Shown here piece after piece: positions 56,050 to 64,000 of a stretch of DNA of 64,000 nt. The stretch is taken from contig NC_135149.1 of the NCBI RefSeq assembly GCF_050948215.1, forward strand, positions 8,103,001 through 8,167,000. Direction: 5' to 3'. The position numbers were made by a program, and so were the translations under genes. Source of the stretch: Halictus rubicundus. Taxonomy: Eukaryota; Arthropoda; Insecta; Hymenoptera; Halictidae. The first letter of the stretch is position 1; the number at the start of each line of letters is the position of its first letter. The notes under the pieces are model-generated. The model saw nothing but the letters and a program-made list of their open reading frames with translations, searched no databases and had not been told where the DNA came from.

Positions 56050-57672
56050 TATTTAAATTAAAACATCTGGGTTAATACTTTTTTTATAGAGAACAAGAAA
56101 CTGCACTGATTGGTGCACAACAACTATACGATTCCATTTAAAAAATCAAAGTTGACTTTTATATCTCCTAAATGCCTCCGCTTATAAAGAAATCATCTGC
56201 ACCAATTCATGTTCCCCTTCATACCATGTAACATTTGTAGAAATGACGTCACATCTTCGAAAGATGTATAAGCTATGCTTATTCACTCACTGACCATAAG
56301 GACAGTGCCAACTCTTAACTTATGGATGGGACGGGGGTCAGGAGGTCATAATTTCAAAGAATTTTGCAACTTATCAGGAAATAATCAGTATATAAAGTAT
56401 ATTAAAGATACAAATATTTGTTCTATATGTTTTATTAAGGTGTTACAATGAAGTATGAAGTAATAATTTTATTATGTAATAACTATTTTAGGAATCGATA
56501 TTTGATTCTGAAGATTAACGACTTTCGTATATCATGCAGATTACAGAATGTTTTTAACATATAAATCGATCACATTTACAACATTTCAAGGTAGCACTGT
56601 TATTTTTACATAATTCACATCTACCTCACTTGTGATTAGTTATTATTAGGCTGCGGATCTTTATGCATTTATATCAAAATTGAGTAGATAAAATTCATAA
56701 TTGTTGAAAAATTAAGAAAATTGAAGATCAATACATGATTTCTCCTCTATTGAGATCATTAAGGGAAGAAATAACATTCAATTTAATTTCGATTTCTTGC
56801 GATCGAAAATGTGTAATGGCGTGGCGGCGTAGTGTCGGAGTCGGTCTGACGTGTCAGCCATTTTTAAATTATCTTAAAAATTATCTTTTCACGTCCCAAA
56901 TTCAACGATCTTTAACCCACTGAATCCTCGGCTTTCCTATACACATACTATACCTATGCCGGATCTATAAGTATACATGGTGTAAGATTACAATCAGGAC
57001 TGTTAAGAAAATATAATTCTTCCCGGCTTACGTGAAGAACCCACCCGCTCCTCTAATGAAAGTACTCCGAAGCCTGGATGAAATCAGTAAAGTTCTATTA
57101 GGCACGAGACGCACCCGCATACCGTCCAATTCCGCTGCACCCACTGGTTGTTCATAATTGCCGGGCGTGAACGTGTCGCACGATGCACCGTCAGCCTCGG
57201 CCAACAATTTTAATGAAATTCAAGCCGTCGCTATTTTTAAGGGGTACAGCCGCGTCGCAGCTGCCTCTTCTTAACGAAGGGACATTGTAAAATGCCGGAC
57301 AGAGCGCGCGGGCTTCGTGGGCGGAGAACTCCGCAAAAGCCGCATCGGTCTCCGTGAAATCGACGATTCGTCGCGGCGACGTATTTCTATGCGGGGCTCT
57401 GGTCGCGCGACTGCCCGGACATGAGGATATGCCTTAAGTAGCCAGGAAATAATTGACCACGAAGTCGAACGGCTCCTTCGTCGATGGAATCGCTGGGAAT
57501 CCGACGAAACTTTTTCCGGGGCCGGCTGCCCGCCGATTGGACTCGCTCGACCCGCGGCCTTTGACTGCAACCGAGTGCACTTTTGTTGCATCCGCGTCCC
57601 ACGGATCGCATCGCGGTAGCGCGTACACTCGTCCGAGCTGACGGGATTGCATCGCGAGAAATTTTATGGCGA

Positions 57673-57737
<65 letters not shown>

Positions 57738-58162
57738 CCACCTTCTCTTCCGATCGTTTCTCTTCGGAACGTCGAACCTCCATACGCCGGAGAAAAACTG
57801 CGACAGAATTGCAATGCGAAATTTATTTGATCTCTTGGTTGCTCTCACAGCAGAGTTCGCAAATCAAAACAATATGGAGAACGTTTACATTTGATTTTCC
57901 ATCTGCGCGGGACAGCGGAATTGCTTTGTAGATGGTGCACATCAAAATGTACGAATTTTTTCCCGACAGGTTTTCAATGTGAATGGTTTACTTTTGTTGA
58001 TGTTTGTTCTGAGTTATTGGAAAGTTCAAATGGAAGCATTGATTCGCAAACTTTTTACATATGTGTTTAATTACCCCTTGTCGATCCCTCGAATTCCTCG
58101 AATTTCGTACATTTTTCATTGGTTCTATCGAGGTAGTATGTTCTGTTCGTCAATTTATTATT
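56050..58162. other. AT-rich then GC-rich DNA with long (CT)n
   Basis: The uninterrupted (CT)n run at 57677-57734 keeps several frames open (up to 153 codons) that encode only SL or RE repeats. 57000-57830 is GC-rich. No recognisable gene. Confidence 0.55.
57677..57734 (+). repeat. (CT)n microsatellite, about 29 repeats
   Basis: Longest simple repeat in the window, without interruptions. Confidence 0.95.
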
Positions 58163-58430
58163 TGTAAACCATGGGAATCATGTCGAGTTACATTCGTGAT
58201 GGAGACTTCGAGCAGAATCTACTAAATATGTATGTTATTAATTTAATTTAACCAAAATCAAATTTGATTTTGCTGTTGTTGGTGTGTTGCCCATGGAGAA
58301 TATATATACGTGCAACATATAAAATATGAATGTAGAAAATATAAATTTTCTTTCTTTTCTAGGAAATTATGAACGTCAAAGTAGTTTTAATCAGTTCAAC
58401 TGTAAAGTACATCATAGTCCAAAGGGTTAA
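58163..58430. mobile_element. piggyBac-like MITE, copy 3
   Basis: Right end CCAAAGGGTTAA with TTAA at 58427-58430. Interior AATATGTATGTTATTAATTT and TTTCTTTTCTAGGAAATTAT. The left end (TGTAAACCATGGG) is eroded. Confidence 0.55.
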
Positions 58431-60989
58431 TAGAATTTTCAATCATTATGCTGCATAAAAAGCAAGCTTAAAAATCTGCTTTAATATAATAACATAAATT
58501 ATTAAATTACGATATAAGGGGGGGACTTATTGGTAAAAAAATTATAAATTAATCACCGGTAGATAATTAGCTGATCTCACCCCTGATCCGGTCTCACCCA
58601 TTACGGTATTTCATATTTAAAGGGATTTACTTTCATTCTCTTTAATTTTCAGCCTATTGAGGTCAGAATAAACAACAATATTCTTCTACCAAGCAGAAGA
58701 ATTTTTGAAATCAATACAAAATAAACGTGCTATCAATTTCTGTTAATATGCACATTCTCTTGTACTGCATAAAGGTTCACTCTCAAGTAAGACCCCTAAA
58801 AATTCGCACTTATACCCCTAAAGATACGTACTCCAGTATAGTCTATACTGTAGACCCATTGAACAAAGGAATAAAAATAAGAAGAAAGTAAAACAAGAAT
58901 TAAAGAAGAACGATTCATTTGTAACCTACGCTGAGACGACCAATTACAATTAAAATTTTTCAAGCTGTGATTACAATCGGTCTCGGAGTGCACAAAGGTA
59001 AACCCCCCCCCCCGCCCCCCCCCCCCCCCCCCCGCCGACCGTTATAAACGCAGTCCTCACGATTAATAAAGATCCGTGACTCGTCAGAGTTTATAAATCT
59101 CGGGCTCGAGGCATTAGACACCGTCCAATTTCATTCTCGGATATCCGTAAAAACGTTGTATCGACCGTCTGATTTAACAGCTTTTATGAAAGCTTGTCCG
59201 GTGAATTATTCGCAGCACGCCCTCCCGATTTCATGGCGGCCCCATGAATATTCCCACAGCATTTTCTACAGGATATACTCGACGACTTGGACACTGTGGT
59301 AAGCGGAGTCTCGAGCGCCCTTGTCACACAGCCCCCATAATAAAACACCCCTTACGAGCAAGGCGACAAGCGGACAATAAGGTCATTGTGCGAGAAAGCC
59401 GTGGAAAAGCGGCGGCTTCAATTAACTTTTCGCGCACTTTTCGCAGCCGGAACGAGCCCGAGGAACTCCGCCCATCGAATTCCGCTCGATTGTTGTTAAA
59501 ACCTGCTCGAAAGTCGTGACGGCGGAGCCGGTGGATAATGCCACGTTCCAGGTATCGACGACTGCCGGCTGGAATTTGTTTAACAAACCTGGTAGCCGGA
59601 TTTCCGGAAACTGGGAAAACACTAAAGTCGCTTGATGCGGAAAAGAACGACTTTAATGAAATTCTCATTTGATTTATCAATATTTTATATGTATATTGAT
59701 ACAAATCTACAAGAAAAATATATAAATGTAAAAAAAATTGTAAGAAAACTTTTTTAATAAATATTATATTTTCAATATAGTCCGACATAAAAATGTTGTA
59801 AGAAACAACTTTTAGTAGTTTTCTTTGCAATTCCGACCATTGTAATTTTTTCGAAATTTCTTTTCCACATCATGCAGTAATCTAATTCCTTTAACGAAAA
59901 ATTGTTTTAATATTTTGGAGATTTTTTATTTTGCAGAAGTGAGTTAACTTAAAGAAAGCGAGTGAATGCGCAAGTGGACGATTAAAATTTTAAAATGGGT
60001 CCAGGTTTATTCTATACATTATTATTAATCGCATAACGATGGACAGTGTTATTTGACATTTGGTAAAAGCACAGGAGGATTTTATTCACATTTTTCCGTA
60101 ACATGGTTTCCAGAATATTATTTTGTATTTTTCATAGGAGCCTGAATAATACATATTCTTTAGTTTTCAGGATTTTTATGGAACATTTTCTGCCAGAGTG
60201 GATTCAATTTATCGTATTTTTAAAAAATGACAATCCTCATGTTTTCCATATCAAGTTTTTCACTTTTGCCGATGGTGAAAATTACGTCGAGTACTTTAGT
60301 TCTGAATATAATAACGTAGAAATGGTAATATTAAGTCCAATTTGTCTCTTATTCCTAAAAGCAACGATGTCCAGTACACGACTTCATTTGTAAATAAAAC
60401 TACATGTATTTCTACGGCTTTAAACAAATTACTCTGCTGAAAATTAATTACAGAACAATTTTGGAGCTCGGAAAATTTAATAAAAAATTCATTTAAGCAG
60501 TGTTCGAGCTGTCATAAGCGTTTTCTTTTATTACTCTCTTTTTATATTTTACTGTCAGTTTTATGCGTTTATGACGGGCACAAGCCCCTAAAAGACGGTA
60601 TAATGGTTAGTACTGTTTAATGGCTTCCTTTTTAATTTATTTGAACTCTGACAGTCTACTTAATACAGCAACTAAATGTGTATTTGCTTTTCACATTCCT
60701 AAGATATAAGATATATGTTTTTATATAGATATTATTTATTCATAAAAGTCGCATCAACGTCTACGTCATTAGCGATCATATTATACGATCTAATTACAGT
60801 ATTTTAAGTCTATATAAAAGTGGGCGACAATTATATTTTATAATAAAATTCTACAGGTTTGAGAAATGCAGGAACAATCGCAATATTTTTTTGGCTATTC
60901 TGAATTTAGACTGAGATCAGATTTCCTTTGTTGAAACTAAAATACAGTTATGGAGAAATTATTCAACAAAACTAATTGCTTTGGTCACA
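58431..60989. other. Non-coding DNA with poly-C tract
   Basis: A C-tract with two G interruptions lies at 59002-59034 (opposite strand G-rich). 59040-59620 is a GC-richer island with unsupported ORFs (168 codons, minus). The rest is AT-rich. Confidence 0.5.
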
Positions 60990-61196
60990 TAGGGTAAGGG
61001 ACCCAATTACTGTGGGGGTACCAATTACTGTGCCTATATCAATTATTTTTAAAGCATAATGAATATTAAAGAAGAGATATTCAATTCTGTTTCATTAAAA
61101 TCAGTTAACATATATGTTCGTTATGCTTTAAAAATAAGTATAATTAATATAGGCGCAGTGATTGGTTCCCCCACAGTAATCGAGTCCCTTACCCTA
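60990..61196. mobile_element. MITE, TAGGGTAAGGGAC family, best copy
   Basis: TAGGGTAAGGGACCCAATTA at the left mirrors AATCGAGTCCCTTACCCTA at the right; both ends include TA. The left carries ATTACTGTGGGGGTACC followed by a second AATTACTGTG. Inner inverted blocks TATTTTTAAAGCATAATGA and TTATGCTTTAAAAATAAGTA. 207 bp, no ORF; a Tc1/mariner-type TA target is inferred. Confidence 0.8.
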
Positions 61197-64000
61197 TTGT
61201 GATAAAAATTTCTAAAAATCTGACTAAATGCATTCTTATCATTTTCACAAAGTAACATAGTCATTTCTAGTACGCTGTAATCTAGGGTTAAGCAACTTGC
61301 ATTTTTGCAATGTTGATAAAACTAAATTCAACTCTTTTGTAATATGGCGGTGCACGGGGGTCACGTTAATCGTCGGAACGAAATTGACCGTGGTTTCCCA
61401 TAATCTCCGGCGGCGATAAAGCCGGTGCGTGATCGGGAAAATAATTGAAACGTTAAGGGACCCGGTGAAATATGAAAGTAATATTTCACGATCATCGAAT
61501 CGATTCAATTACAAGAGGCACGAATGGCTTTCGAGAGGGAGGGAGGGGGAGGGCTGTGAAGTGCACGACGCCTACCAAGGAACGATCCGCCGACAAAGAT
61601 TCGACAAAGGTAGCTGCTCAGGACCACTCCTTTCACGGAAAACCTCTTTCAAGTCACCGCCTTTTACTGCCTGTCGAGCCCGCTCGCTGCTTTTTGCGAT
61701 AGCTAAACCTCTTCCGCGGCACTGCCGAAGCAAATCCACTCGAACTATCGGCGGGCAAATGCTCGCAGTTTGCTCAGCAACTGGTGCAAACAACGAGACA
61801 CGCGTAAACAACAACCTCCGTTTGCCGAAGACGCAAAGAAACGCTGTTCTGCTCGGCTAACAATGATTTTCGACGGTGAATCGATCGATGGTGTTTGGTT
61901 GCTCGAGCAGAACCGGATTTTCCGACTGGGGAAAAGGATTGATTGGCGAAAGGACGTAGATCATTCAGTATTCTAAGGATTTTGAGTCGACAGGCTCAAG
62001 GATATCGTCCCTTGCAGGATGAGCGAATTTGTGGCGAAAATTTTAATAAATCCGAAACGAATGAATGCAGAGTATTGTATTGTGCGCACAGGCATTGAGT
62101 TTGAAGGTAAACATCTATTGCTGGTGAATAGTAATAGTTTTTGATGATGAAAAAACTTTACCATTCTTTTCTGAGAGAACCATCCAGTTTTGACCATTTG
62201 TTGTTTTCACATATTCTATCCTTGTGACGAGTAGAATACGGACGCAATAAAAAAAAATCGTTGACCTTTTAACCTTGAAATTCAAAGTCAAGAAGAATTT
62301 TGCGGTACTTTCCTTACATCAATTTCCACCAATCCGAGGGTGTAGAATCTCGCTGATAGCCGCGACATATATTTTTTTTACACCCTGTATAAATGCTTTT
62401 TCCACGAAACGCGGTTTCTAATCAAACATCGCGCAAACAGCGTCAAAAAGTTTTAGATCATTCCTGGATGTGTGTAGATCCTTTTTCCACGGATCGCAAC
62501 TGCGCGTAATTCCATTAACCTCCACCTTCGGCGTCATCAAGCGTCATCACATCCCCCAAGCGAGCTGGAAGCCTCCATTTTAGCTCCCGACTGCAATCTC
62601 GGTCGAAAGATTGGCCTGTTAATCGTTCCCGTATTTTCCTAAGCGTCGTTCAGCCCGTTTCCTGTTACAATTAGACCTGAAACGACGTGATTACAACCGA
62701 CACGCATGTGTTCCATCTATATTACGCGTCTCGGGGGAGGTAAAACGAGAAAATGGAGACGGAAGTCGACGATGTGTCGCGACACAGGCGCGAACCTCGT
62801 CGACGAAATAATAACGAGAAACTTGACCCACGCCGCGACGAGCGAAACGTAATTGGCGTTCTTCTGTTTTCAATAAATAAGATCCCAGAGCGTTCGACGT
62901 GATTTCACGGGAGCGAGACGAAACGTCGGGCGTCGGTTTTCGAAAAAGATGCCGGCGCGGCGGGACGTTGACACGCACCAGAAGCGCCCGGAATATTGTC
63001 GTGCCGAGGCTCGCGGTGCATCTGTTTCACATAAAAGGAGCAAACCGCGTCGGGAATCGGTTTAGGAAGGCTTCTGTCGTCCAAAGGGTGAACGAGCGTT
63101 AATGATATTTACGAAAACCAGCCGAGATTCCTGTTTAGTCTGCCCCTTTGTCGGTGGATGGCGTGGGGGCGTTTCATTGCACGAAAAAAAGGGGCGCATC
63201 TTTGATCCTGCCTTTGAGCAAACACGATTCGTTCGAGCCGAGTTTAGGCTACGATGAATACTGATTTTCATTGCGATAGGATTGTTCAATTGGTTTTTAC
63301 TTGGCTAAATGACATTTTTTATCGATCCTATGCATTTATAGGAAAAGTGAGTAGGTGCAATTTAAAACAGTGGAGGTCGATATATTATTTTCAGCTTTAG
63401 AAAATTCTTAAGAAAAAATTTAGAAAAACACTTGATTGAAATTTGTTTTAAAGAAAAGAGTCATTTTCAAATTTTAATTTCAAGATTCACTTTGCATAAA
63501 GATCCGCGGGTCTACCGATAACAGAATAATTTATACGTTTCTGTGGAAAGAAAGATTTGCTTTTGATTGAATCAGATCTGATGTAGTATTATTTGATATA
63601 TTAAGAGAAATATTTTAATTTAAGGACCATTTACCCGTGACCAATGCATGAGTGTTTGGCTGCAAAAAGAGCGCTTGATCATACTACACATGAATAACTG
63701 AATGTTTTTCAATTGAAACAATAAAACATGCTGAATGTTTATTACATCAATTGTTAACCTCTTGCAGGTTTTCCATATAATAATTATTTCATCAATTAAA
63801 TTCAGTGAGAATTGAATGACCAATTGATGAATTATTATTCGACTGCAATATCCACTACGACTGCAACAGTTGATATTAAATTATCCGTAACGTGGAACAC
63901 GATTGCAAAGAAAAATTTGCTTTTAATTCCAGCGCAAAGTTTGAATTCGCAGTCCGAATATAAAAATAAGTATTGGGGTAATTGAAATACATTGAGGGGA
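61197..64000. other. Non-coding DNA, no gene seen
   Basis: Islands at 61330-61960 and 62480-63250 are GC-richer with overlapping unsupported ORFs (to 143 codons). ACACCCTGTATA near 62383 resembles the CAGGGTG transposon end of 5710 and 14514. A reversed dispersed motif (TTGCATAAAGATCCGC) is at 63494-63510. Confidence 0.5.

Noticed and set aside
57387..57894. ORFs across the (CT)n run
   Set aside because: Several frames are open only because CT repeats lack stops; translations are SL or RE repeats.

Overview
This 64 kb window looks like nuclear DNA from an insect, most likely a hymenopteran (ant, bee or wasp). AT-rich sequence alternates with GC-richer islands of about 0.5-1 kb. There are long (CT)n/(GA)n runs, decayed mariner transposases, TA- and TTAA-flanked MITEs and a miniature LTR element. 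The organism call is an inference from composition and repeat content. No bacterial operon structure, rRNA or canonical tRNA gene is visible, and no reading frame can be recognised as a host protein exon. The window is probably intergenic or lies inside very long introns. The only recognisable protein-coding sequence is two dead mariner transposases (about 31.5-32.5 kb, minus strand; 52.85-53.43 kb, plus strand) and one acidic exon-like fragment inside a probable piggyBac-like remnant (19.0-19.2 kb, minus strand).

Layout. 0-6.2 kb: non-coding DNA with small TIR elements. 6.5-12 kb: a 188-bp degenerate tandem repeat, then a 4.46 kb element (6989-11449) whose long inverted arms are built of dimeric 539-bp subrepeats, then an older relative. 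13.9-15.8 kb: a 595-bp inverted-repeat element and a decayed 160-190-bp tandem array, split by a complete 489-bp TRIM-type LTR retroelement (14950-15438). 17-20 kb: MITEs, hairpins and a piggyBac-like remnant. 20-30 kb: mostly single-copy DNA with a 432-bp tandem duplication, a 10-bp-period minisatellite and a 29-bp satellite. 30-35.5 kb: a MITE, a cecropia-type mariner pseudogene, and a 172-bp degenerate array split by a TTAA-type MITE. 35.5-40.2 kb: a very large inverted repeat (arms about 1.29 kb) around a 1.6 kb loop that appears unique. 42-47.6 kb: two more degenerate arrays, one split by a MITE. 51-61 kb: several MITEs and the second mariner. The rest is featureless by eye.

No gene network can be reconstructed; the content is a community of mostly non-autonomous elements. 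The most interesting object is the TRIM. Both LTRs contain a tRNA-like block with A- and B-box motifs followed by a T-run, so a pol III-type promoter sits inside an LTR, and the 5' LTR is followed by a perfect 18-nt primer binding site for tRNA-Pro. Next are the two foldback-like giant palindromes, one carrying the same 23-codon ORF in both arms. Finally, several decayed arrays of roughly nucleosome-length units recur, three of them split by a later insertion. All coordinates of degenerate features were read by eye and may be off by some bases.
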